64,000 nt of DNA from Sclerodactyla briareus (Eukaryota; Echinodermata; Holothuroidea; Dendrochirotida; Sclerodactylidae), in the NCBI GenBank assembly GCA_026419785.1, contig JAODTK010005543.1, positions 1 through 64,000 on the forward strand. Reading direction: 5' to 3'. Under the pieces are notes generated by a model that saw only the letters and a list, made by a program, of their open reading frames with translations, had not been told where the DNA came from and searched no databases. Of the stretch, positions 36,560 to 47,540 are shown piece by piece (the first letter of the stretch is position 1; the number at the start of each line of letters is the position of its first letter). Made by a program: the position numbers and the translations under genes.

Positions 36560-38900
36560 TCCCTTAACGTATTTTCCAGATATGTCGGACCGTGTACGAC
36601 GTGCAAGCGTTTCCGGCCGTTCACCGGTGGGATCTGCAACGCCGCGTGCCCGAGGTGCAGGAGTTGTAGCCAGGTGATCCCTGCATGATTTGGGCGAGTG
36701 TGGGACAGCACCCGGTGGGAGTTGGTGGCTACGTGGCAGGAGGCAAGGCAGGTCGATAAGCGCAGGCGGAAGGAGCGCGCGACGCAGCTGCCTGGTTAAG
36801 AAGATGGACGGGGTGGGGTACGGGGCCGGCTTCTGGGAGCCTGCCGAACCCCAGATTGGAAACCCAGGATAAGGCTCAGAGGGTTCGGGGCTGTGGATTC
36901 CAGTTTTCTCTACCCTGTTCGCCACCAGTTGGCAGGGGAGAGAAGGGGAAGAGATGTCGGTAAGATTAAGAAGCTGGCGGACGGGGGGCGGCCGACGAAC
37001 CCGATGTGATTGGAGCCCAGATTACGGTCCCAGAGGGTTCCGGGGATGTGGATCCCGTTCTTCTGACCCTGTTCCGGCCGCTCGTTGGCTGGGGAGAGAT
37101 GTTGGTTAGAAAGGCTGCCTCCGGTTCTGTCCGGAGTCTGTTCCCCAACGGCCGGAACGGAGGACCAGCGCTCCAGGAGAGCCGGGTGTGAACACGAGTT
37201 CTGTCCCCCGGCCGGGGGACGGAAGGGTTCCCGGGAAGCTAGTCCGGGGGGGCTTGACGGCCGGCGATCGCCCAGGTCCAGACCAGAAGGGCAAAGACCG
37301 GAAGGGAGGCTGAGTAAGAGCGCAAGCGGCCGGTGGGAGCCGTGCCGGGCGCAGAGCCGAGCGAGGGCTAGGCAGACCGAGGTCGGGTCCTGCAGAGGCC
37401 GGGTTCAGAGTCCGAGCCGTGATCAGACGAGCGGAGTCCAAACTGACCGGGTCAGGAACCGAGCTGAGACGGGGGCGGGCTACCCGGTGGCGGTAGCACC
37501 GTTACCGGAGCCGTAGGGACGGAGCAGTTGAGCTTTGCGAGTGGGGGCTGGAGCGGCCAGTACGGCAGGAAGAAACGCCGCAGTCCGGGGGCAACCGGGC
37601 AGTGAGGCGGCAGCAGTGTGGACGGGGGCTCCCCGCGGAGGGAGTCACCCTCCGAGAGCGCTGGGCGGGGCGACGCCGGGAGCCAGGGTCATTCGGTCGC
37701 GGTCCGGATCGCAAGCAAGAATTTTGAAGGTTTTGACTCAGGCGGAGCAAGGGGCGGCAGAGGATTGATCGGCCGGTGCTCCAAGGCCAGGAGGAGAGAG
37801 GGACGTGCGTTCTCCTTCTCCACTCTTCTAGTGTGGACTCCGGGCGGGCCACGGGGGGAGTCGAGCGCTGGGGTCCAAGTCAGAGGTCGAGCAGTTGAAA
37901 CTGCTCATGGATCGGCTGGGACCGCTAGAGCTCAGCAGCAGCCGGCGGGGCCGTCGCAGAGCAGAGAGACGGTGGGGGTTGGTTGGTTGGTAGGCAGAGC
38001 AGGCGGCGGGACCCCCCGCGGGCGGACCCCGAGTCTCGGGTTTGTATCTCCCAGGGCCAGCCAGGGGGTCGAGGAGGGGTCGGCGGAAGTCAGGCAGGAG
38101 GCAGCCCAGGAGGAAGCTAGGAGGCTGTCGGGAAGAAGAGGACTCCTCCGTTGTACGGAGGTCGACTCCTGAATCCTTTGAGCGGGCGGTGGAGGTGGGT
38201 GCTACCGGCGAGTGCTTTAGAGTATGGGGATCCACTCCGCCGCCACCTCCAGGGAGGAGTCGTCGCACCGGCAGTCCCGCATGTCCATCAGGCAATGGCT
38301 GAGCAACCTCGGACGGTGGATGCCGGTGACGCGAATGCTCGACAGGTTCGAAAGCATCGCTGCCGCGAAGCGTTGGAGGGCCTCAGGCGAAAGTACTACC
38401 GGAACCTTCCGTGGTGGAGCAGTAGGGAGTGGGGAGGACCTGTTGCAGGTGCCTACCCTTCCGGACAGGCGCCAACCGTTTGGCAGGCAACGGTGACATC
38501 GCAAGCTGGCAAAGTACCGTGATGCAGCGGTTTCTCGCGCCGAGAGGGCCCTGCAGGAGGTTCGATTCCGCAGGCAGTTAGGGCTGGTATGCGGTTTGCC
38601 TCGGCCCTGATTTTGCTGACGGAGGTGGTTTCCCGAGCATGTCAGCGAGCGAGGAGGACTCGGGGGTATCCCGCCGAGACATGGATCAGTGTTGGCTCTA
38701 GCGGGTCCCGTTTCCCGGCTGGTACTACGACCAGTTGCCAGGGCGTCGAACAGGTCGGTTCGCGCCCGGCGGGAAATAGCTCTTGAAGCTGTTGGGACTT
38801 TCGGCGGCCCCTCGTTGCGGGCGGGCCTTGCCCTCCCGGGTCCCGATCTGTTCGGGGGGAGGTTCACGGAGACCCTCAGCTAAGAGGCAGAGGAACACAA
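36560..38900 (+). pseudogene. Gag-like first coding region of DIRS element 1 (fossil)
   Basis: This GC-rich coding-like stretch lies between the leader and the RT. Near its start a cysteine-rich segment reads CTTCKRF, then CNAACPRCRSC (about 36595-36670), a compact zinc-knuckle-like pattern. The rest is rich in Arg, Gly, Ser and Pro with no recognised domain. Position and composition fit a DIRS ORF1/Gag. It is broken. Confidence 0.5.
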
Positions 38901-39289
38901 GTCCATGAAGGAGGTCAGTCAGGAGTTCCCCTCTGCCCGACATCATCGAGAGGCCGTACCTCTGGTTGCGCCCGCCGTTCCCGCGTGGCGGCGCAGTACG
39001 AGGGGCGCGACGGCTGGGCAAAGTCCCCAGGGGTTCGCCGTATTCGCGGCCTGCTCGGGGCCACGTGGTAGCCGGGGACAACGGCCGTTTGCGGCCCCCC
39101 GCGCGGAACTGGCATCGTGCTCCCGGCCCTAGGGATGCCCACCCCACCAGGTGTGCCCCCACCGGTGGGGGAGAGGACTGGAAGAGTTGTGGGAGTTGTC
39201 GCAGCTGGACCGCAGGTCCGTGGGTGGGTGTTGCGAAACGGTCAGGGAGGGGTATCGGATCGAGTTCACGGACGGCAACGCCGGTAAAC

Positions 39290-40000
39290 ATCGTCCTAAA
39301 CCCACCGACACGCCCGCGGATGCGGGTTAGCGCGAGGCGCTGGAACTGGGAAATGGGCCCCCTCCTGGAAAAGGGAGCCATCGAGGTGGTGCCGAGGCAA
39401 ACCGGGACGCCGCTTGTTCAGATCCTGCTTCTTCTTGGACCACGAAAGCCCGACAAAGGCGGCCGAAACCCTCATTCTAAAGCCGCTGAACAAGCGGGAT
39501 GTCAGGCCGAAAGCCGTTTCGAAAATGGAAACGATCCAAGGCAATTGGCCCGTTGCTGAAAAACGGGCATGTGGGCGGCAACGTCCATCGACCCTGCGGG
39601 ACGGCTTTCTGCAAGTTCCGATCTGGACGGCCCACCGCGATTACCTCGCGGTTCGCCATACCAGGGGTCACTACGTTTCGGTTGCCTAATTTGGTCTGTC
39701 GACAGCCCCCGCGAGTTTCACCGCGTGGGTAACGCGGCAATCCTGGCGTTTGCGCGAAGAGGTAGTGATGATCTTCGCTACAGCGACATTGGCTCGTGGT
39801 GGCAGAAGTCACAAGACAGGCGGTTCGCCATACCGCCGAGTTGTTGCCCTGCCGAAGATCTCGGGTGGACTGATCAACCGCGAGAAAATCTGCTGCGACC
39901 CGAGCCCGGCGCAGCGGCATCACCTACCTCGGGTCACCCTCGACATCTGCCCGAGGTTGGGTGTTCACGATCACGGAGGCCGGCGGGCGCTCACAGGCCG
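39290..40000 (+). pseudogene. DIRS-type reverse transcriptase region of element 1 (fossil)
   Basis: The motif blocks characteristic of DIRS/Ngaro RT appear in order on the plus strand. LLEKGAIEVV is near 39365. LKPLNK, followed by the RPK and METIQ positions, is near 39475-39540. A DGFLQVPI-type block, where the family has DAYLHVPI, is near 39600. Then follows STAP-REF-type sequence near 39700. These are close to the family wording in fish and echinoderm DIRS elements. The reading frame is not continuous. Confidence 0.8.
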
Positions 40001-40239
40001 GCGGTTGGCGAATCCTGGTCGACCGTTTTCCACAAGCAAGAGAAGTGGGCTGGGCTGTTGGGCCATGATGGCAGCTTGGTCGATTGCTTATTTGTGTCAG
40101 ATGCGGATGCGCCCGCCATGCAGCTGTACTGCAGGCGCGCTACAGCCAGTCCAGGACCAGAGGGGCTCCATTGTTGATCGCGGTCCACGGGAAACTCAGA
40201 CACTTCTGCATGGTGGACGAGCCGTTGCATGTGGCGAAA

Positions 40240-40600
40240 GGGCGGCCTTTCGCACTCTCCAAGCCGACGGCGACCACTTTCACCGATGCGTCGCATACGG
40301 GTTGGGGGGACAACTGGGCGACCAGATAGCGTCAGGCAGTGGTCCCGACGAGCTGTCGTGGCCCATCAACCTCCTCCGAGACAGAGGCTTTGATTTTCGC
40401 GCCATTTCCCAGGTGCGCTACAGTGGGTGATCATGCAGTGACCGTTCGCTCCGACAGACGCGCCACGGTCACCTACAATCAATCGGGAGGGGGGCCCGAA
40501 GTCGCATTTCGCTGACAGACAGGACGTGAGGCTTCTCTCCTGTAACGACGACCCGCAATCTCTCTCCGAGCGTCCCACCTGGCAAGGGTGGACAACATGC
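40240..40600 (+). pseudogene. RNase H region of DIRS element 1 (fossil)
   Basis: FTDASHTGWGDNWA is at about 40278-40320 (the family has TDAS..GWGA.W), then an INLLRD-type segment near 40365. DHAVTVRSD follows near 40430 (the family has VTVRSDN). ASHLARVDNMLAD is near 40570-40605 (the family has .HL.GV.NV.AD.LSR). Order and spacing match the RNase H domain that follows RT in DIRS elements. Confidence 0.8.
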
Positions 40601-41790
40601 TAGCGGACCGCTCTGTCCAGGTTTGTACAACACCAGGGTCCCTAGCACAGAATGGGCAAACCAGCTCTTCCAGATTTTCGGGACCCGTCGATAGACCGGT
40701 TAGCGACGGCAGACTGCACGCACTGCTGACCTTCTACTCAAGGCGGTTTCACCCGCAGGCGTGGAAGGTAGACGTTCAGTAATTCCACTTTGGGCAGGAG
40801 GCTACACGTGTACCTTTTCCTTTCCGCCGTGGGCCAGATCAGAGTCGGGTTTTGTCCCTGCCAGGGAATCGACACGGACATCTGTTGGTCGCATCCGTGT
40901 TGGCGATGCAGCCTTGTTCCCACTGCTTCTGCGAGCTATGATCGACCTTCCGCTGCGACCTCCCGGCCCATAGTCGTCCTCTTCAGAGGGGCGGGCCAGT
41001 CTGGTATCACTCTGCGACAGTCTTAGTCTTTCTGCCTGGAATTATCATGTGCAATCTGCAGGCGAGGGCGTTCCGGACGGGCTGCGAGCTTGCAGCAGCG
41101 TCCGCGCAGGGACTCCACGGTTGCTCCTTACGACCACCTGCAGGTTCTAATTCAAGCCTGGGCCAGGACCCGATTGTGATCCGTGATGCATCTGTGAGTC
41201 AAGTCTGTACTTCCCTGACCTCCCTCTATCCGGGGGACTTGTTTTTGGTAGCGGCGGCCTCGCGGCGCGCCGCAGCGTTTGCAGGCCTTTAACGACGAAG
41301 CCGGGTTATCTCTGTTTCGACACGGCGGAGTTCGCATTGTTGCCGTGACCCCTCAGTTCCTGGCAAGAATCAATCGCCGTCGTTCGCGCCGGAGGAGATC
41401 TTCCTCACCTGCGATTAGTTTGTTGTCCTCAGTCGGAGAGCAAACGATGGTGCTGTGTGGGCACTTAAGTGGTGTTTAGAGCGAACGCGCACAGTGCGGC
41501 GGCACAAACACCTTTCCTGCTGCCACAGGCACCACACACTCCCGCTTCGAGAAACACCATCTCCCGCTGGATCATGAGAGTCTCATCGAACCGCACTCCG
41601 GAGAATGAACGGGTCAGGGCGCACAATGTACTGGACAGTCCCATCGAGACGTGGTTTGCGGGCGTCCCTCCTCCAAGACATTATGAGGCGTCCGCATGGA
41701 GACCCGACTTAATTCGTCGCTGTCTATTGCGGACACGGCAGACGGTGCTTTCGGACGGGCGGCCTTGGGCCAGACATGAGTCGTGATGAG
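40600..41790 (+). pseudogene. Connector and tyrosine recombinase region of DIRS element 1 (fossil)
   Basis: After RNase H comes a segment with FYSRRFHPQAWKVD, the RT/YR connector typical of the family. The recombinase C-terminal half is recognisable at about 41545-41725: TISRWI, then VRAHNV (the family has vRAHdVR with the catalytic Arg-His pair), FAGVP and ASAWR (the family has A.WRS). These are the conserved YR boxes of DIRS elements. The region is broken, and I do not claim an active catalytic site. Confidence 0.75.
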
Positions 41791-41837
41791 ACTTCCTGCC
41801 TTCCGGGGCCCTGCTACATCTGTGCAACTGTTTGCAA

Positions 41838-41927
41838 TTATGGGTAAGTTTTGAGTATGGCGTAGTGGATTTCCCAAAATGGTTAAAGTTTGTGAATCCG
41901 CGAGCTACGAATACTTACCACATTGCA
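41838..41927 (+). repeat. Internal complementary region of DIRS element 1
   Basis: The first half, 'atgggtaagtt..gag', 'tatggcgtagtggattt', is the complement of the extreme left end at 35650-35690. The second half, 'gtgaatccgcgagctac', 'gaatacttaccacattgc', is the complement of the right outer end near 42085-42150. The two outer ends are thus joined in complement, as expected of the DIRS1 internal complementary region used to close the circular intermediate. Confidence 0.8.
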
Positions 41928-41993
41928 AGGTCCCACCCATCCTTCCCCACATCATCAATCACAACCTTCGGTGGGCCCATCCCGTAATTGGCT

Positions 41994-42158
41994 GTGAGTC
42001 GCTTCGACTGAAATTTCAAGGAGGGATGGGGTGGCCAGGTGGGTCCCTCCAAATGATTTGCCAGGGTTCTAGATGTGGGTGAATTAGGGTGCAATGTGGC
42101 ATATGGGTAAGTATTCGTAGCCGCAAGATCATTAACAAACCCCTACCTTTTTGTGGGA
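41994..42158 (+). repeat. Right inverted terminal repeat of DIRS element 1
   Basis: The reverse complement of the left repeat: 'gggatggggtggccaggtgg', 'tttgccagggttctagatg', 'gaattagggtgcaatgtgg', 'gggtaagtattcgtagccgc'. It extends past the part shared with the left repeat by about 40 bp, and that extension is complemented in the internal complementary region. Confidence 0.8.
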
Positions 42159-42475
42159 ACAACTTATTCTTACTTACGCATGAACAACCGACTTCTGATG
42201 CCAGCCATCTGTATCTCTGAAGGAAATTTGGTCATGAACTTTCTTGAAAATTAATATCTAGGTATTCGACCATTAGGTAATTTCCTTTCCTTCCTCCTCC
42301 TAATTGTTTCTGATCTAGTATTGGCGGCTACCATAACTTTGCACATTAAAAGGCAACATTCAGGTTAAGTAATGGCTATTGATTGAAGATGGCTTGTACA
42401 TTCTGCACTTCTTGCAAATTTTTAGCTCACCACAGCCATATGGCTGGATGGCTAGCGCTATTATGATCATGCACG

Positions 42476-42499
42476 TCTATCTATCTATCTATCTATCTC

Positions 42500-42561
<62 letters not shown>

Positions 42562-42592
42562 CGTCCGTCCGTCCGTCCATCCATCCATCTAT
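42476..42592. repeat. Compound tetranucleotide microsatellite
   Basis: Ordered blocks run (CTAT)n, (CTGT)n of about 18 repeats, (CCGT)n and (CCAT)n. Each block differs from its neighbour by one transition in the tetramer. It forms the left edge of family C. The long Leu-Ser-Val-Cys open frame over it is a product of the repeat. Confidence 0.95.
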
Positions 42593-43175
42593 TAGTCTGT
42601 CAACAATTGCATACTCCTCCTGCCGTGTGTGGTCGATCATGATGAAACTTGGTCACGATGATCACTGAGTGAAGAGGCATCTCAGCTGTTCAGGAAATTG
42701 AGTCAAAAATCATCTAGGGGTCAATTTTGGCCATTTTGCAAAAAATGAAAATGCTTCTCCTCCTACATTTCTAATTGGATGTTCATGAAACTCAGTCGAA
42801 ATTATTGGTGACCAATGGTACGTACGGGGTGTTCAGGAATTGAAGGTCAAAGGTCATCTATGGGTCATTTTGGCCAAAAAGGTTATTTTAGGGTCAAACA
42901 ATCAAAACACTTCTTCTCCAACAAATTTAAATTGAGTGCTCATATCTTGACCAATGGTACAAACATGGTGTTCAGGAAGTTGAGTCCGAAGGTCATCTAG
43001 GGGTCAATTTCGGCAATTTTTCGAAAAGCTGGAAAATGCTTCTCCTACAGTTCAAATTGGATATTCATGAAACTTGGTCAGTATTATTAGTGACCAATGG
43101 TACTTATGGGGTATTAAGGAATTTGAGATCGAAGGTCATCTAGGGGTCAAAAAGGCCTTCTTGCAAATGGATCCG
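42593..43175 (+). repeat. Family C AGGTCA-containing tandem repeat, about 143-bp unit
   Basis: About four units. The landmark 'accaatggtac' at 42811, 42952 and 43096 gives a period of 141-144 bp. Each unit has 'atgaaact[c/t][a/g]gtc', 'ggtgttcaggaa', 'gaaggtcatctaggggtcaa' and 'cttctcctac'. It follows directly on the tetranucleotide microsatellite. Confidence 0.8.
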
Positions 43176-44399
43176 TCCATTTTTCACCAGGTGTGGAGAG
43201 ACAATTTTTTTATTAGAATTTTTCTTTTTCAACTATTTCCTATTCACGGGAGTATGACGGTATTACAAAATCACTTCTGAACACATTGGAATGACCAATC
43301 AAAAAACACACATTTACTTGTAGTAGCAATACTATCAGTACTGATATATTGGCAGGGTGAGCTACTGTGCCATTGGCACTCTTGTCACAATATTCACTTG
43401 TTATACCATATCATTTACAATTACTATTAAAGTGGATAAAGTTTGTGATGCAAGTAATTATATATTATATAACTTCAGTAGCAACATATAAAGTTCATCT
43501 TGATTTTATGCAAATGACAGATGAGGTGAACTGCCCCAACAACATTCTCAGGAATATAACTTTCGCATCGTTATAATATATTTACAATTGGATTGGCAAG
43601 TTTGTGGTTAATCTTCTTTGAAGGTTCATGCCATGAGGGCAACATGCAGACTATGCATTTTGAATTGATACAAATGATTGGCCCAGCAGTCACAAGAACG
43701 TCTCATCTTATCCATTCATCTGATCACCATGTTCATTTATTGCTTCTAAACCATACATGCTCTCAGGTCGAAACTTTATAGGAGCAGTTTGTGTGAGGTT
43801 TTACATACTCTAACATAAAAAGTTACGGTACATTATGATGATGGAGAATTGCAAGAGGGTTTAAATGTTCATCCAAAGGTATCAAAAAGTTAATTCACAA
43901 TAAATTCACACTAAATTCCACAGATGTATATTGTACATGAAAAAAATTGATGCAGTAGTAACAGTTTGTGTTTGTAAAAATGCCAATTGCATCTGTATGA
44001 CATGTAACAACTTTTCATAATTCTGTTAGAATTTATGATCATCCATGTATGTTCTTTGCTTCATTAACAGTAAAAAAAAATGATTCTGTTCATTCTCAGA
44101 GAGGGTGGTACATATGACGTTCACAATAGCTGTCTGTAGATTTTACTGTGAATGAATTTGTATCGTGAAATGGCAGTCGGAAAAGTTGATTGTTGCAGGC
44201 CAATGGACTATGTATGACGCCTTGTTCTTGAAGGCGCCTCAAAGACAGATAAAGTGCACACAATGTGCACAAAAATAATTCAGTCATGCCATTTTTTTTC
44301 TAGCAGTGTAGTATCGATGCGAGTTGGCAATGAGTGGAACATGGGAAAGGCTGTTTTGCTGTGCGACAAGTAATAGCAGTTCTTCCCATCTAAGTAGCA
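43176..44399. other. No recognised feature
   Basis: AT-rich unique sequence with short open frames and no recognisable motif. Confidence 0.5.
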
Positions 44400-46480
44400 T
44401 TCCTAGGTAATCACATCTAATCAGGCTGCGTCAGCAACCCGCCATAGTATTTATGGGGGCATTTTTTTTACTAAAATATTTTTGGTAAGCTCATTGAACC
44501 CATCTATCGTAATATCGACTCTCAATTTTACATGTATTCTGATATCCACTATCATTTTCGTCTCGCTGAACTTGGTCAGGAGGGAGGACTTCCGTCTATC
44601 TGTCGTCTGTATGTGGGTCAATATCTCATGAAACCGTGAATGAAGCCGCATGCTAAACCTTTTTGTGGGAGAGTGGAGAGTGTCGATGTGATTCCACCTT
44701 TCAATCCAAAAGACCATACTAAGTTGACATTAAATTGCATATTTAATGAAAATTGGCTCAAAAGCTTGTGTACAAAATATCTATTTGAGTCGGTAATAGA
44801 TGCATTGGTGAGCACATGTTCATCTAATGTTACTAATCGCATTAAGTTGTCTAATTCGAATAATTTATGCAGATTTTAAAGTTGGTTGAAATCCGATGAA
44901 ACGTGATGGCGAGGTACACCCTCATTCCGATAGTTGTAACACAGTGTCAAGGTCATTGTAGGTCATTTAATGGAATATTTGCATAATGTAAGCATTTTCA
45001 AAGTTTGTTAAAAGCCTTGATAACGTGTTGAAACATGACCGCCTGGCGGTAGACAGCCAACTTGTATTATGGTTTTGCCTTCGTCGTGTCTGCCGCGCCA
45101 CCGTGTACGCTGCCGCAGAAGATTTTAGCGTTTAGCACAATCACTACAAAGTTTACTCGATTTAGCTGAACTTGGTACACGGGTTGACCCATGGAGATCT
45201 AGGAGTGCTTTCGAAAACTGGTATTTACCGTTAAGTCTGATGCCTTGCTTGGTGATTTACGCAAAATTTCAAGTTTGTCCGATCTACATGAAACTTGGTA
45301 CTCGGTGGTAAAATGATCTGAAAACCATGGTGGCATTTTCAAGGTCATCAGAGATTCTAATTTGTGTAATTGTGCGATTTTTGCAAAAATGTGGATTTGA
45401 CGAAACTTGGTATTAGGGGTGGTAACAATTTGGTCCCGAAAAATTGGCGGCATTGTCAAGGTCATCAGTGGTCAACTTTGCGATATTTTTGCTAAAGGTC
45501 ATTAAGGGAGTCACTTAGGGGGCAAAAACTGATTTTGGTACTTTTTCCGCAATAGCACTGGGCGTGTTCATCAGAATCAAATGCTCCTAGGAGTGGATTT
45601 ATCACATGGAGAGTACAGTTTTCATAAAAACTGTCAAATAATTAAAGGTAATTCAAGGTCTCTTAAGGGGTCCAAATGTTTTTCTGGCCATAATCGTAGA
45701 AATGAATGTCGTGAAAAGCCTGGAAGGTTCACCATGGTGGTATAATTGTTGACCAGCATGCGTGTGTGTGACCTCTGACCTCATTTGCCCTCTTTCGGGT
45801 GGCCATGTGGTTGAAGTTCGAGTCTTGAATCATTCTTATTTCAGGAGTTACGGGCAAAATAAATAGAAACTGGTTATTATTTGGATATGTGATCGACCTT
45901 TGTGTGCTTAGGAGGAGACCAACTCCCTCTTTCAGATCGGGGACACGCTTACTTTTGGTAGTTACAAGGGGTCAAAGTTACTTTCATAGTCTTTCGCAAT
46001 TTCATTAGGCGTGTTCATTGGAAGCATATGCTTCTAGGAGTGGGATGTCATCACATGGGAGTCAATTGTTTATACAAAACGCCATGTCATTGAAGGTCAT
46101 CAAGGTCACAGGGGTCAAAAACTTTTTTGGTCATAATCGGAGAATTGAATATCTGTGAGGCTGGAGTTCACCATTGTGATATAATTGTTGACCTGCATGT
46201 GTGTGGACTTCTGACCTCAATTTGACGCTCTGTCGGTGGTCATTTGGTTAAGGTTGGTCTTGAATAAAGGTTCTTATATTTATGAGTTAACAACAGCAAA
46301 AAAATAGAAACTGGTTATTTTTTTTATATATTTTGATAGAGCTTTGGGGTGCTTTAATGGAGGAAACCAACTCCCTTTGGCTCGGACACGTTACTTTGGT
46401 TGGTAGTACAAGGGGTCAAAGTTAATATTGAATACCGTTTTCGACAATAACCATAGGGCGTGTTCATTGGAAGCCATATG
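44400..46480 (+). repeat. Dispersed AGGTCA-rich repeat, family B, copy 2, with a shared 5' module
   Basis: 44400-44560 matches 58440-58610 ('taagtag[c/t]', 'gttccctagtaat', 'cggcaaccc', 'atatcgactctcaa', 'gatatccactatcattt'). From 44700 on it matches family B copy 1: 'ttgcatatttaatgaaaatt', then 'gatgaaacgtgatgg', 'aggtcatttaatg', 'aggagtggat', 'agttacaaggggtcaaagtt' near 45958 and 46405, and 'acctgcatgtgtgtg'. There is no coding. Confidence 0.75.
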
Positions 46481-47540
46481 CTGCTAGTTGCACAGTACTA
46501 CTACTTTGTACTAAAATCTCAATCACTCTTTAAGTTTTACTATAATTCCATAGTTCCAGTCACCTACCCATCTCTGTGGACTTGATGATGACTGAACCTC
46601 AAAACACCAGTTCAAGGACACTTTTCATGCGAATTTCAATCATTTCTGTGTATTCCTAGGAAAAAAAAAACTTTTTCGCGGAATGAGTATTAGGCATTTA
46701 GTGTACGCCTGGCCATGCTATTTCAAACATACACACAAGTGTAAAAGAAGCAAGATCACCTTTTGGCATATGTGTCAACACTGGGGGTGTGGAGGATTGG
46801 TGAAATACACATCACTGTTTTCTTCTGACTGTCACAAAGTGGGGATATACAAGTTGGCATCTACCGCCAGGCGTGTCTAGTTATCAGCTGTTTTATTAAT
46901 AATCCTAATAATTATCCGCACAGATTTCTTTCTCCTCATCCCTCTCACCTTGAGGCCTAGAGGAAACTTGTAAGCAGTGCTCCGCTTGTCACCACTCCTT
47001 TTGAGGGGACAGTCCTGAATAAGTTCATACAAGAACAGTGTCTCCTTAATGGCTGAATACAGCTGAGTCTTACTGTTTGGGCTATGAGGTTGACATACAA
47101 CTCAGAACTGATCCAGGCAATCAATGTTTGCTGTGTGGCTCCCAACCTCCCCCCATGCTGTGCGATGTTTACATAGGCAGTAAATTGGTTAAAGGGAGCA
47201 ATTTTTGGTCCCTCTCAGAAAAGTATCCTACATTTGACATGTTTCTGTTTATTATTGTTGGGAAAAAGTATTGGAATGCTAAATCAGCTGAATGACATTG
47301 CTAGGGAAACCTGCTATGCTGGTTGGATTATTACTACCAGGGCTTGTTAACTATTATCAGATTGCTTAGGAACCTATACTACCTAGTTTTGATTCCAATG
47401 TTTTCGATATCGTTGCGGTCAAGACTTATTATATTTGTATATAGCAGATGATTGATGCGAGATATTGAATATATCAAGTGATTAGACAAGTAGGGGGGAA
47501 GTATTGAGACTTGTACTGTAGCATGAAACCTGGTGGGTAA
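46481..47540. other. No recognised feature
   Basis: Unique sequence; nothing assigned. Confidence 0.5.

Larger units (their letters stand above)
35650..42158 (+). mobile_element. DIRS-like tyrosine-recombinase retrotransposon, element 1 (fossil)
   Basis: A copy of about 6.5 kb with all diagnostic DIRS parts in order: left inverted terminal repeat, leader, gag-like region, reverse transcriptase, RNase H, tyrosine recombinase, internal complementary region and right inverted terminal repeat. The body is GC- and CpG-rich compared with its surroundings. DIRS elements integrate through a circular intermediate by a recombinase rather than a DDE integrase, and no integrase or protease domain is seen here. 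The coding regions are broken many times (tens of breaks judged from frame changes), so this copy is a fossil. The terminal repeats still match well, which suggests a moderate rather than ancient age, although reading noise may inflate the damage. Confidence 0.85.

Noticed and set aside
36482-36688. Host zinc-finger gene from the Cys-rich segment
   Set aside because: It sits inside DIRS element 1 at the position of the gag-like region and has no splice sites or finger repeats.
37828-38867. Long minus-strand open frames in the GC-rich interval (for example at 37828-38295 and 38217-38867)
   Set aside because: They lie opposite the plus-strand DIRS coding region. GC-rich DNA has few stop codons, and the motif evidence is on the plus strand.
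42379-42642. Cys/Leu/Ser/Val-rich frame that looks like a membrane segment
   Set aside because: It is a translation of the tetranucleotide microsatellite.
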